Positions 24,340-36,199 of a stretch of DNA of 64,000 nt are shown here, piece after piece. The stretch's first letter is position 1. Every line of letters begins with the position of its first letter. The DNA comes from Wyeomyia smithii (Eukaryota > Arthropoda > Insecta > Diptera > Culicidae): positions 53,387,501 to 53,451,500 of the forward strand of contig NC_073696.1 of the NCBI RefSeq assembly GCF_029784165.1, given 5' to 3'. The position numbers were made by a program, and so were the translations under genes. The notes below the pieces were generated by a model. The model was not told the DNA's origin and made no database searches. It saw only the letters and a program-made list of their open reading frames with translations.

Positions 24340-24416
24340 ATTTTCTGTATGTATGTGTGTGTATGTATGTGTGTGTGTGTGTATGTGTGTGTGTGTGTGT
24401 ATGTGTGTGTGAATGT
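24340..24416 (+). repeat. (TG)n/(TATG)n microsatellite
   Basis: An imperfect run of TGTG and TATG units immediately after the conserved CATTTTCTGTATG of repeat A. The second repeat A copy also has TG repeats at the same place (55,983-55,999), so the microsatellite is part of the element. Confidence 0.8.
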
Positions 24417-25439
24417 GCAGATTTTTTTTCTCACTCACTTTTCTCAGAGATGGCTGAACCGATTTTCATGAAATTAATTGCAAATGAAAGGTCTCGTTGT
24501 CCCATAAGATCCTATTAAATTTCATTGTGATCGGATTTTTAGTTTAGAGGATATGTATCAAAATGTGAAAATCATGAAACATCATTATCTCAAAAACTAC
24601 GCAACCGATTTTAACAAAATTGATTTAAAATGAACGGGCTACCTAAAATACTTTTAAATTTTGAATTTCATAAAGATTGAACTTGTGGTTTAAAAGTTAT
24701 GACAAGAAACGTGTTTTGAAGACTACTTAATCTCACTCATGTTTCTCAGAGATGACTGAACCGATATTCATAAAATTAGTGTCAAATGGAAGGTATAGTT
24801 GCCCCATAAGACACTATTGATTTGTTTTGCAATCAAACTATTACTTTGCCTGTTATGTTTAAAAATGTGAAATCCAGCTATGCAAAGGAACATATTCCGA
24901 AGACTACTTGAACTCACTCACTTTTCTCAGAGATGGCTGACCCGATTTCCACAAAATTAGTGTCAACTAATAAGTCTAGCTGCCTCGTAACACCCTATTA
25001 AATTTTACTGTAATCGGACTGTAACTTCGTCTGTAAAGTACCAAAATGTGAAAATCACGAAACTTCATTATCTCAGAAACTACACAACCGATTTGATCAA
25101 TATTATTATCAGATGAGCGGGCTAGTTAAGGGTTAACTGATGAATTATGATTTAACTCGTGGTTTCAAGGTTTGGCTGCCCTATACGTTCCCATTTTATT
25201 TGATTATAATTGATCTTAAGCCACCGTTATGTATTAAACTGTTAATAAAACAACGGAAGTCTATTATTTCAAAGATTACATGACTTATTTGAACATATTT
25301 AGTGTCATACGAACGAGCCATCTCTCAAACTTACAAATAACTAACTTCATAACAATTTGATATGTGGCTCAAAAGTTATAGAAAGAAAACAATTCGAAGG
25401 CTATTTAAAACTATACCTGCTTTGATTGATATATGTGGT

Positions 25440-26662
25440 TTCCACCATTTAAATGTGCTTTTGTACTATTTGAACGTTCCAAATTCATTGATTCCCTGCG
25501 ATGTGTTTAAAGTCTGCAAATGCACGACGAATCGGCCATAGGATATGATCAAAGTCAAAAGAAAAATCGTTTGAAATGATTGGTTTTATCGAAATGACAA
25601 CATCCTCGACTTTTGGCTCCTGTACATCGCCCTAATTCTGAATATGTTCATATTGGGTGGTATTCAGTCATTTTCAGCAAATTTTCTGGCATCAATCTGA
25701 CACCGGAAATACTCATATTGGGAGGTATTTAGTTATATTGGTTGTTTTCCAGAAACTAAAAGTAGTCGTCTTTAAATTCAAAATGGTGTCCAGGGTCAAT
25801 ATTTGGTTTCTATGCATCATCTCGATTACGGAAATATCCATATTGAGTATTATTCGGTCATTTTCGACTGTTTCCTAGAAGTTGCCATTTGGCAATTCAA
25901 ACTGGTGCCTGACGTCAATTGTTAGCTCATTGCATCATGCTGGTTCCAGAGATTTATATTGGATGGTATTTGGTTATTTTAGATTGTTTTTCACAAACCG
26001 GAAGTCGCCATCTTGGATTTCAAAATGGTATTTCAGATAATTTCTGGCCTCTAAGCGTCATTCTGGTTGAAGAAACACCCATATTGGGTGTAATTCGATC
26101 ATTTTCCGCTGTTCCCCAGAAACCGGAAGTCGCAAACCTAGAATCCAAAATGGGGTCTTTGGTCGATTTCAGCTGCTGTGTATCATTTTAGATCCGGAGA
26201 TACTCATGTTAGACGGAAATCGTCCATTTATGGCTGTTTTCCAGAAACCGGGAGTTGCTATCGTACAATCCAAAATGTTGCCTGAGGTCGATTATGGAAC
26301 ATATTTGTTACCACTAAAAACATTTACCTGCCAAATATGGTTCCATTTAGTTGATGAGTTCGCGACATGTGCAGAGGCGTCGAACCATTATGGACATATT
26401 TATTACCCTTTAAAACATCCACATGCCCAATTCGGTTTCACTTGCTTGTTTTGTTCTTGAGTTGTGCAGAAATGTGTGTCTCATTTGTATTGGACCCCTC
26501 CTTTCCAGAAGAGGGAGGGGTCTCAAACTATCATAGGAACCTATATCGGGACCAAAAACCCCTACCTACAAATTTTCACGTCGATCGGTTCGGTAGTTTT
26601 CGAGCCTATGTAGATCAAACAGACAGACAGACCAGACTGCATTTTTATATGTATAGATTACA
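25440..26662 (+). repeat. Dispersed repeat B with ~123-bp internal tandem units
   Basis: Five units recur at about 25,700, 25,826, 25,948, 26,072 and 26,193. Each has the order 'CCGGAAATACTCATATTGGG', 'TTTTCCAGAAAC', then 'AAAATGGTG' or a variant. Near the end there is a CCCCTCC...GGAGGGG hairpin (26,500-26,520), and the copy finishes with GACAGACAGACC and a TTTTTATATGTATAGAT tail. It matches 36,988-37,738 in the same orientation and 47.0-47.6 kb inverted. It has no coding function; the open frames are shadows. Confidence 0.65.
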
Positions 26663-26761
26663 ACATCAATATTTTAGAACCTAAAGAATGAATATACATT
26701 TAATGAATTGAAGCGTTCATGTAAATCTATTTTTACAAATAAAAGTTTGAATGAGAAAGGC

Positions 26762-27455
26762 TGGGTCTGACCGCTAGGTGGATTAATTTAGGTTTTTATT
26801 AAAAAAAATCATGTTCCTTTGTCAAATTCAATTCGTTCACAATAAAGTAAAAATATTGACTCAAGCTTCTTTTTTAGCAAACGCGAATTGCCGGAACTTT
26901 CTCTTGACTCATTTCATCAAGTTTTATCCAGCCTTCGTGGTCACTTTTTAATCGCCCAAGAACGCCAGTGAGCCTTAAACTGCAACACGTTGACAACTGT
27001 CTTTCGTGACTTATTGAAGGTTGGGATTATGCTTCAAATTGATAGTCGACAAACGTTTTCCAAATACATTTATTTCGTTGGTCACGGTTGATTTGCCCAC
27101 ATTCAACTATTTTGGCATCTTGTCATTTTGATGCGATGCTTCTCCCTCCTCAGAGCCATGTTGACGATTAAAAGCAAATGTCAAAATTAGACAAGGAGAA
27201 CGATACTATACATACAAATCTCTAAAATGGGGGGCGATCATGTTTTTTTGTATACAATAAAAATAACACAGCAAATTGAAGTAGAACAATTTTTGAGTAA
27301 CATTCTTTAGTTTGTCAATTACACTTTAAATTACACTTAAAATATTACACTTGATATGTGATTTATTTAGATCCTTGATTGTATATTTGTATAGATTTTC
27401 TATTTCTCTGTGACGTTACTTATATTTGCTTTATCGATGTTTTACTCTGTCTTGT
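26762..27455. other. Non-coding stretch
   Basis: AT-rich spacer before the satellite. No feature was recognised. Confidence 0.4.
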
Positions 27456-29690
27456 GTGTGTTTTTGTTTTTGTCTTTGTCTTTAACTTTGTTTTTGTCTT
27501 TGCCTTTGTCTTTGTCTCTTTTTTGTCCTTGTCTTTGTCTTTGCCTTTGCCTTTGTCTTTGCCTTTGTCTTTGTCTTTGTCTTTGTCTTTGTCTTTGTCT
27601 TTGTCTTTGTCTTTGTCTTTGTCTTTGTCTTTGTCTATGTCTTTGTCTTTGTCTTTGTCTTTGTCTTTGTCTTGTCTTTGTCTTTGTCTTGTCTTTGTCT
27701 TGTCTTTGTCTTGTCTTTGTCTTGTCTTTGTCTTGTCTTTGTCTTGTCTTTGTCTTGTCTTTGTCTTGTCTTTGTCTTGTCTTTGTCTTGTCTTTGTCTT
27801 GTCTTTGTCTTGTCTTTGTCTTGTCTTTGTCTTGTCTTTGTCTTGTCTTTGTCTTGTCTTTGTCTTGTCTTTGTCTTGTCTTTGTCTTGTCTTTGTCTTG
27901 TCTTTGTCTTGTCTTTGTCTTGTCTTTGTCTTGTCTTTGTCTTGTCTTTGTCTTGTCTTTGTCTTGTCTTTGTCTTGTCTTTGTCTTGTCTTTGTCTTGT
28001 CTTTGTCTTGTCTTTGTCTTGTATTTGTCTTGTCTTTGTCTTGTATTTGTCTTGTCTTTGTCTTGTCTTTGTCTTGTCTTTGTCTTGTCTTTGTCTTGTC
28101 TTTGTCTTGTCTTTGTCTTGTCTTTGTCTTGTCTTTGTCTTGTCTTTGTCTTGTCTTTGTCTTGTCTTTGTCTTGTCTTTGTCTTGTCTTTGTCTTGTCT
28201 TTGTCTTGTCTTTGTATTGTCTTTGTCTTGTCTTTGTCTTGTCTTTGTCTTGTCTTTGTCTTGTCTTTGTCTTGTCTTTGTCTTGTCTTTGTCTTGTCTT
28301 TGCCTTGTCTTTGTCTTGTCTTTGTCTTGTCTTTGTCTTGTCTTTGTCTTGTCTTTGTCTTGTCTTTGTCTTGTCTTTGTCTTGTCTTTGTCTTGTCTTT
28401 GTCTTGTCTTTGTCTTGTCTTTGTCTTGTCTTTGTCTTGTCTTTGTCTTGTCTTTGTCTTGTCTTTGTCTTGTCTTTGTCTTGTCTTTGTCTTGTCTTTG
28501 TCTTGTCTTTGTCTTGTCTTTGTCTTTGTCTTGTCTTTGTCTTATCTTTGTCTTTGTCTTTGTCTTTGTCTTTGTCTTTGTCTTTGTCTTTGTCTTTGTC
28601 TTTGTCTTTGTCTTTGTCTTTGTCTTTGTCTTTGTCTTTGTCTTTGTCTTTGTCTTTGTCTTTGTCTGTATCTTTGTCTTTGTCTTTGTCTTTGTCTTTG
28701 TGTTTGTCTTTGTCTTTGTCTTTGTCTTTGTCTTTGTCTTTGTCTTTGTCTTTGTCTTTGTCTTTGTCTTTGTCTTTGTCTTTGTCTTTGTCTTTGTCTT
28801 TGTCTTTGTCTTGTCTTTGTCTTTGTCTTGTCTTTGTCTTTGTCTTGTCTTTGTCTTGTCTTTGTCTTTGTCTTGTCTTTGTCTTGTCTTTGTCTTGTCT
28901 TTGTCTTGTCTTTGTCTTGTCTTTGTCTTGTCTTTGTCTTGTCTTTGTCTTGTCTTTGTCTTGTCTTTGTCTTGTCTTTGTCTTGTCTTTGTCTTGTCTT
29001 TGTCTTGTCTTTTTCTTCTCTTTGTCTTGTCTTTGTCTTGTCTTTGTCTTGTTTTTGTCTCAGTCTTGTCTTTGTCTTGTCTTTGTCTTTGTCTTTGTAT
29101 TGTCTTTGTCTTTGTCTTTGTCTTTGTCTTTGTCTTTGTTTTGTCTTTGTCTTTGTCTTTGTCTTTGTCTTTGTCTTTGTCTTTGTCTTTGTCTTTGTCT
29201 TTGTCTTTGGCTTTGTCTTTGTCTTTGTCTTTGTCTTTGTCTTTGTCTTTGTCTTTGTCTTTGTCTTTGTCTTTGTCTTTGTCTTTGTCTTTGTCTTTGT
29301 CTTTGTCTTTGTCTTTGTCTTTGTCTTTGTCTTTGTCTTTGTCTTTGTCTTTGTCTTTGTCTTTGTCTTTGTCTTTGTCTTTGTCTTTGTCTTTGTCTTT
29401 GTCTTTGTCTTTGTCTTTGTCTTTGCCCTGTGCTAGTCTTGTCTTTGTCTTGTCTTTGTCTTGTCTTTGTCTTGTCTTTGTCTTGTCTTTGTCTTGTCTT
29501 TGTCTTGTCTTTGTCTTGTCTTTGTCTTGTCTTTGTCTTGTCTTTGTCTTGTCTTTGTCTTGTCTTTGTCTTGTCTTTGTCTTGTCTTTGTCTTGTCTTT
29601 GTCTTGTCTTTGTCTTGTCTTTGTCTTGTCTCTGTCTTGTCTTTGTCTTGTCTTTGTTTTGTGTCTGTCTTGTATTTGTCTTGTATCTGT
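27456..29690 (+). repeat. Compound satellite of TTTGTC hexamer and TTGTCTTTGTC 11-mer
   Basis: Blocks alternate: hexamer (about 27,520-27,664), 11-mer (about 27,664-28,517, roughly 75-80 units), hexamer (about 28,540-28,812), mixed then 11-mer (about 28,812-29,080), hexamer (about 29,080-29,425), 11-mer (about 29,435-29,660), then decay into T-rich sequence. The 11-mer equals one hexamer plus the same hexamer short of one T. The plus strand carries almost no A over 2 kb. Open frames of 600-800 codons exist in all three forward frames because neither unit contains a stop. They are artefacts, not genes. Confidence 0.95.
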
Positions 29691-31289
29691 CTTATTTGTA
29701 TTTTATTTTCCTTTTTTCTCTGTCTTGTTTTTTCTTTTTGTTTTCTTTTTGTCTTGTTTTTTATTCGTATCGGTCTGCTTTAAGTATGAAATTTGTTTTC
29801 AGATTTTTCAGTTCGGTACTATAATGGATTTCTATATGCTCAAGGCTGTTACCACTTTTTGATTTTTTTTTTATATTTTCACTTCACCCAACGAGCTGAC
29901 CTTTTTTTCTTCACAGGATTTCCTATTTTTTGAATTGTTGCTTTGAAAATTTTGCACAAATTAGCATTATTAATATCCTGACATTTTCTCTCTATAGGTA
30001 TATTTGATTTATTATTTTTATTTTCATTTATATTTTATTAGTTTTTTCTACAGAATCAAAATATATATTTTTTTTTGTTTTCAAACTTGCAGTAACCTAA
30101 AATAACTTAAGAAGGTTTATGAAAGAAACTGTGTTGACGATTGAAAATCGCGTGAAAAGTCAAGAATCATTAATGTGTCAGATGTCAGATGTAAAACTGT
30201 TAGATTTTGGGACACCATAAATTGAAACCAATATACTAGTAATGTTTAATTTTAGTTTTATCTTGGAATTATTTATAAATACCTAGTCCTGAGTTAATGT
30301 TTGTAAATTCGTTTAATGTGGAATCAAAAATTTGACGTTGAATTTCCGTAAAAAATTTATTATTTTGTCTCGCGCTCAATATTTTTGATTCATTTTTCCA
30401 TGTGACAAGTTCGGGGTTCAAACAACAGTCACGATTTCGGTCAATTTCAGTCATCTCCAAATTCGATTTAATTACAATCTCGCTAATGAAGCTCAATTGG
30501 TAATCCCCGCTGACTGACCGGAGCAGTGCACAACCCCGATGCGGCAGAGAATGAAGAAACACTGCGAACATACATGCATCACAACTTGTAGCAATAAATC
30601 AGTCCGGGTGGAAAGTTTGGTGAGTTTATCCTTCTTAGTTGTCGTTTTACTCCCGACCTGGGGACCAGTTTTAAATTCGAAGTTACCCATTTACAAAAGA
30701 CCCTGCCTGCCCGGCTGCCTGCCGAGCACGTTCGAAGCAGCATAACAGCCGATCGACCGGCCAACATAAACAGATAAAAGCAGAACAGGAACAGGAGGAC
30801 TATGTGTGAAGAAAGCGAGACAATTTTGCATAATATGAATTATTGGAATTTTTACAAACCCTGCCTGGGTACGACGAGATTAATTGCTGGAAATAATCGC
30901 ATCACCAAAACCTGGCCCTGGCAGGGTGCAACATCGACGACAGTAGTAAATGAGCCGTTTGTCTCCGGCCAGTCCGAAGGCAAGGATCCGGAGTTTCTTC
31001 GAGCCGTGCATTGTCGTCGTTTTCTGTTTTGCGCTAAAACAAGAGCATGACCAAAACAAAACTTTCTCTTGCCTTTTCAGTTGAGTGATTTACAGTCGTT
31101 GATCCTCGGAAGACCGACCGTAGGCAGGATAAATCAAACATAGGCGAAACGGATCGACGAATTCGGTTGGTTTTGGCCACTTCGATGCTTTCCCAGAACA
31201 TGAATTGTCGCTCTTGCTGTGAAGACATTAATCACCTTGTATATCAGCTGTGTGAATCGGGCCGGGAAAATGCCACGTGATTTTTTCTC
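29691..31289. other. Non-coding stretch downstream of the host gene
   Basis: T-rich decay of the satellite to about 30,070, then mixed sequence. Overlapping short frames at 30.3-31.2 kb occur on both strands without family resemblance. Confidence 0.4.
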
Positions 31290-32186
31290 CTTTGATGGGT
31301 TTTTATTATCAATGAAATGCCTTCGTGTACATTTGGGTGTACAATCTGCCAATATCGCAGCACTGTAGTGCACGTCTCTGCGGCTATCTGCGATACGGAT
31401 TTTTCTATTCATATTTTTCTGAAGCATCATCGTCCGACAGCCAACAACACACAAAAATCCAATCAATCATCATCCATATTCTCCATCAAAAACCAAAACC
31501 CTGTTTCTGCATCCGACGTCCGTCGGAGGAGAATCGCACTTGATCACGATCACCACCTTTCTTCTAGTGCGGTACGGGGCTCGCGTCAGCCGTGCACAGT
31601 GGGTTCCAGCAGACCAAAAATTAGACCTTTAAGTGATACCGCAATTTGGCATATTCGATTTATTAACGACATTCGCTCCATTGTGCGTCAGTTCAAATCA
31701 ACAAGACAACAAATCGTAGAACCATGACTAAGTGAAAATAAAACCAAAATCAATATTCATTGCTCTTAAAAAATAATAATACAAACACATCATAAATATA
31801 AATTTCATTATTCTCGCTCCTTTCAGCGATCCCGTGTTAAGGATTCTCACCCTCGACACAGAAAACTTTCCTTTTTGGTCCGGCAATATTTCCATCAGTC
31901 AGCAGCAGCAACAGCGGCAGGACGTGTCTTCCGCCACTGCCTTCACTCACATCTGCCAGCTGTAGGTAAACACGAATGAGCTGCTGCTGCTGCACAACTA
32001 GAACCTGAGAACAGAACACTGTAGCCACCGGCATCACCACCACCACCACGGCAACCCCGAAGCGAACTAGCGAATGTTTAGCACTCAATAACGCTGTCAG
32101 TCAGTCCATCGAAATCCATCAATCAATCAACCTATCAATCAACTCAAATTGAAGAGCATCGCACCTTTTTTTGCGGCTCACACTGT
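31290..32186 (-). other. Probable 3' UTR of the minus-strand host gene
   Basis: This follows the stop codon of the terminal exon on the minus strand. It has more balanced base composition than its surroundings and a CAG-type repeat near 31,980-31,994. A minus-strand AATAAA (TTTATT at about 31,303-31,308) could be the polyadenylation signal. A 136-codon plus-strand frame (31,317-31,727) overlaps it and is more likely chance. The extent is inferred. Confidence 0.35.
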
Positions 32187-32454
32187 TCACCCTTCGTCGT
32201 TGCTTTCGGATGCGGAGCGGACATGAGTGTGTGTGCTCTGCAACAGTTCAGGTCCTTCCGCTGCACTGCCAGCTAGCAATCCGGCAGCCGACAGACCAAA
32301 CATTGCATTGACGTCCGCGCCGCCCGGTCGATTAAATTGCAGTGCAAACCAATTCACGGGCATGTGGTGTACGTTTCGGCCCATGATGGTCGATATTTTA
32401 TAATGCATCCGTGTTGCAATCTTCAAGGTCGCCACTTGATGGGTATCGATGTTG
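32187..32454 (-). CDS. Terminal coding exon of an unrecognised host gene
   Basis: The open frame reads 88 codons plus a TGA from an acceptor (TTTAATAACAG, then C) whose first exon base is 32,454. That base completes the Arg codon left open by the donor at 42,820, so the reading frame continues exactly. The peptide includes ATRMHYKISTIMGR, HHMPVNWFALQF and GGADVNAMFGLSAAGLLAGS, and ends in SESNDEG. Codon third positions are mostly G or C, unlike the AT-rich surroundings, as expected for mosquito coding sequence. I do not recognise the family. A short Gly/Ala-rich hydrophobic stretch near the end is too short to call a membrane segment. Confidence 0.5.
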
Positions 32455-32570
32455 CTGTTATTAAACACCAATAAGTTTATATGTGTTTCTCTGTTATCGC
32501 ATGAATTGAAAATTCGTTCAATTACCTGTTAATATAATTTTGATTTCAATATTCTAGCAGCTGTATATAA

Positions 32571-35270
32571 GGTAATGTATCATGATCGGACCAATTCAGA
32601 ATATTTTCAAGGTACATCGCTTTTCATGTCACATTTTCACCATTAACATTACATGAAATCCTAAATAAAATACATTTATCGGAAACGTCTATCTGTCTAG
32701 TTTACAAAAATATTAATTTATTGCAAATCCGACGTAAATTCATTTAAATATATCGTTTTTCCTGATTATAGATTTTGTACCATGATCGGACCAGGGTGAA
32801 TCATGATCGGACCAAAAAATGTATCATAATCGGACCAGTGTGCTTTTGAGACTTCAAGCGATTTTCCGCTTCGCATACTGGGCTTTAATTGCATGGTGTT
32901 TGGTTTGAGCTTGATAAATTAGGTTTTATCAATTTTTACGTGATTCTAAAAATATTTTCGACATTTTTCATATTATTTAGAAAACGATATGAATTATATT
33001 TGAGTTTCAAATACGGCAAGTTTGCCTATTCTATTTCTGGGGTGTTTTTTTTGGTTCCCGTTTCGTTTTACCGATAGCTCACTACACCAGTACAATTTTG
33101 AGAAACGTTGTATGACAAACTTGTAGTCCCCAAATAGTTTTACAATTTGGCCTGATATTGCAATGCTCTAAGTTTTATGTCTGAAGTGTGAGAGCCCATA
33201 TTCAGTGCGATATTCAGCCAATGTTACTTATTACGGTAGTTACCTCTCGGTGAAATATATTTCATTCCCACGCTCACTTCATATTTTGGGACCTATTCCC
33301 GATTCCATCTTAAGTGAGGTGACAAAAACTAGCTCCGTTGAGTGAGTTTGACAGTGAAGTGAAAATGGAATAAGACAAGTGAAATGAGTTTCCCAGCACA
33401 AAAATATTCAAGTCTCAGAAAGTGGAGTTTTTCCGATTTTTTTATTCGAGATAACACCAGATCCTGACGTTTTATTCATCTCTAAGACATTTGGCATACA
33501 AAAAATTTCAATATCGAACAGTTCATGAATTTCATCATTCAAAAAAGTGACACTTTGGCCAGTTTGAGGCACCACTTCCCGAAGTCTGATTGAGCTGAAA
33601 TTTTGTATGAGGACATTTTTCGAGAAGACGAAACGTTTAAACCCTACCACTGAACGAAATTCGAAGGTAAATTTTTTCCGTTTCTTTCATTAGCCGCAGC
33701 TCAAAAATTGGACAGTCTCAGAGTCTTGTTACTGAAAAATAAATCCGATGTCTATATTATCATTAGATCACAAATCAATCGATTTTTAAACCTTTCACAT
33801 TTTCGTGAATTCATTTCACCGTTCAAAATGGTCGTGAAAAAATTCTACGCAAAACGTCACTTTTTCCGTTTTCATTTTAGTGATATTACACTCATAATAA
33901 CCTAGATTTCACAGAAGTTGTCACTTTGCGACGTTTTGTTAACCTACGTGAGTCCCATAATAGGATTGTATTCACTTCACTCTGATTTCACCGTGAACTC
34001 TCCCGTAATAAGCACCAATTTTCGCGGTGAATAGCATAATATATATTATATAAATTTCGCAAACGTTTATTACCGTTTTACTAACTCGAGCCAAATTTCA
34101 TCACTAAATTGTTAGAATAGTGTATGTTACTGACATTATTTATTGAAAAAAATTGGTGTCCATTCTGTTAAAGCACTCAGAAGCTTTATTTTGTTTCATT
34201 TTTCCTTTAATTTTAAACCAACCGTTCTTTTAAAAACGTTATATTTTCATAACATTTCGATCTCTTTACGAAAGCACTATCTGTTATTTATTCAAACTGA
34301 TTTATTACTCGATATCGTATCTATTTGATAAAGTTGTTTAAAAGAATAAAAGCTATTATTTCAAACTGCTCAAAACATTATTCACAGTTTAAGGTTAATT
34401 GAAGAAAGTTACGGTGCTATGTCATAAATCTTTTCTTAGAAATCTTATTCATATTCGTCATTGTATTGGGTATCTACGAGGGTTTTAATCAAGCTAAGAC
34501 AGATGCCTTCGGATGCCTCGATGAAAACTATGACAACCAATCATTCACGAATATAAATTTATATATATATGATTCCCTCGAAAACTGGTCGAAAATTCTC
34601 GGAAAAAAGTGTTTCTTAAACTAGGATGAGACTGAGTTATATTTACCTTGTTTGAAGCAGAATGGGCGGTTTGTGTTGAAGTTTTAAAAGGTTTTACGTT
34701 AATTTGCGAACCTTTCGACGTTTTCGTGACGTGTCATTGTGTAGAAAATAAGCTTCATCATTTACATTCTATCCCAATGATTTGAACGTGAAATCCTTCA
34801 TTGGGTATATCAAGCATAAGCAAAGCGAAACGGTGATGTCTCTGAAGTAGGCTGGTCCGATCATGATACAAAACAGGCCTTCGCGTTTCACCAATAGCTC
34901 CAACTTCAAAGCAAATATTTCATATAAAAAGTGTTCCTATATTGAATTTAGATGTTGCAGAAACATATTACTGGAAAATATACTGCAATCTTTAAATATT
35001 TGATTCTTGAATCACTGCTTAAAAACAAGCTTGAAAACAATTGTAAGGGCAATTTGTGCTCGGAAATAGTACATTTTTAAAACATACTTCAATCTTAGTT
35101 ATACTTAAGCAATCTGGATGAAACCTTCTGAACATCATCAGAAGAAGTTATTTTATGATGCTGCTACATATTGGACACAGTTTTTTGCTCAAAAATTGAG
35201 AAATTTCGCATATAAAAAAATGATCCGATCATGGTACATTTTCTGACAGGTCCGATCATGATACAACACC
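32571..35270. mobile_element. 2.7-kb inverted-repeat element with clustered ATCATGATCGGACC motifs
   Basis: The 22-bp ends GGTAATGTATCATGATCGG.. (32,571-32,592) and ..CCGATCATGATACAACACC (35,249-35,270) are inverted with two mismatches. The core motif recurs directly near the left end (about 32,777, 32,798 and 32,821) and inverted near the right end (about 34,853 and 35,221). Repeated subterminal motifs are typical transposase-binding arrays. The interior has only short frames, so it is non-autonomous. No clear target duplication was found. It lies in the host-gene intron. Confidence 0.65.
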
Positions 35271-35797
35271 CTATTAAAATTATACTTTTTATTTTGATAC
35301 ATTTGTGGCCTGGAATATAAAATGATATGAATCTCCTACGACTTTTCGAAGTTGTACGTTTTCAGTAATCTGCTTAGGTTTCACAGTTATTGGATAATTG
35401 AATGATAATGAAATGAAGAAAGGTTACAACCTCTCTCCTGTTGAAAAGATATTTTCGAGGTTATTGAATGTTACTGACACTTTGTCAATTAATTACCAAA
35501 ATACAGATGTCGCGCTGCTCATGTTTCACCTGATATTCAACATGAACATCAGGAAAAAACGGAATGTTTGGAAAAGTTTGTTTGGGAATTTTATTTCCGA
35601 AATTTACTCGATAGCCAGTGTTCACAAATTTCGTTGTCATCCTGATGAATGCTAATAAAATACAAAAAAAAAACTGCCGACTAACTAATGGCCAAGATTG
35701 CATTTACAAATTTTTTGACATAACTGACGAGAAAATTAAACAAACAGCATTTAAGAAGTCAAACTTTTAGAATTTTTGAGCTGATACTAATTTTAAT
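35271..35797. other. Intronic non-coding stretch
   Basis: AT-rich sequence between two inverted-repeat elements. A short plus-strand frame at 35,398-35,655 has no family resemblance. Confidence 0.4.
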
Positions 35798-36191
35798 TAG
35801 TGCTGGGACTTTTAACCGGATAGATTCGTGATCCGGTTATCCGAAGCTCGGATCACGGATGTGTAAACAATTACTATTCGGATGTCCGGATATCCGGATA
35901 CGGATACATCCGGATATCCGGATTTTGTTCTGTCTTCTAGGCCCGTTCGAATGAAATGTCTGTGAAAATGGCTTTTTTCACAATTTCCCATCCCCTCGTA
36001 AGTAATTTTTTCATAATTCTCATTAAACTATGTTCGGATACAATATCCGGATAGCCGGATATCCTACTATACGAAAATCCGGTTATCCTGTCGGATAATA
36101 TCCGGATATCCGGTTGATCCGGATTTTGGATATTTGTCGGATATCCGAGGTCGGATATCCGGATATTTTAATCCGGATAGTCCCAGCACTA
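35798..36191. mobile_element. hAT-type MITE with perfect 8-bp target duplication
   Basis: The ends TAGTGCTGGGAC (35,798) and GTCCCAGCACTA (to 36,191) are perfect inverted repeats. The flanks are identical 8-mers, ATTTTAAT at 35,790-35,797 and 36,192-36,199. TAG-type ends with an 8-bp duplication are diagnostic of the hAT superfamily. The 394-bp interior is packed with GGATATCCGGAT-like palindromes and has no coding frame. Confidence 0.9.
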
Positions 36192-36199
36192 ATTTTAAT

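Larger units (their letters stand above)
24233..26761 (+). mobile_element. Dispersed repeat A, bounded by GCCTTTCTC / GAGAAAGGC
   Basis: It starts GCCTTTCTCCTAGAAAGG, which is itself a small hairpin, and ends GAGAAAGGC at 26,753-26,761, the inverse of its first nine bases. Characteristic internal phrases are TCACTCGACTCAG (near 24,313), a TG/TATG microsatellite, and several CTCA-TTTTCTCAGAGATGGCTGA units (24,431; 24,725; 24,914). The start matches 55,871. A copy of repeat B lies inside from about 25,440. I recall very similar sequences as abundant in Aedes genomes, but the class is unknown to me. Confidence 0.6.

Noticed and set aside
25657..26684. Series of 73-105-codon frames over repeat B
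   Set aside because: They follow the ~123-bp repeat units, change frame between copies, and have no coding signature.
27379..29862. Open frames of 685, 804, 703 and 133 codons
   Set aside because: They are translations of the TTTGTC/11-mer satellite in all forward frames; the periodic Leu-Ser-Cys-Phe-Val content is a consequence of the repeat.
31317..31727. 136-codon plus-strand frame with a nearby AATAAA
   Set aside because: No family resemblance; it lies antisense within the probable 3' UTR of the minus-strand gene, and chance is more likely.
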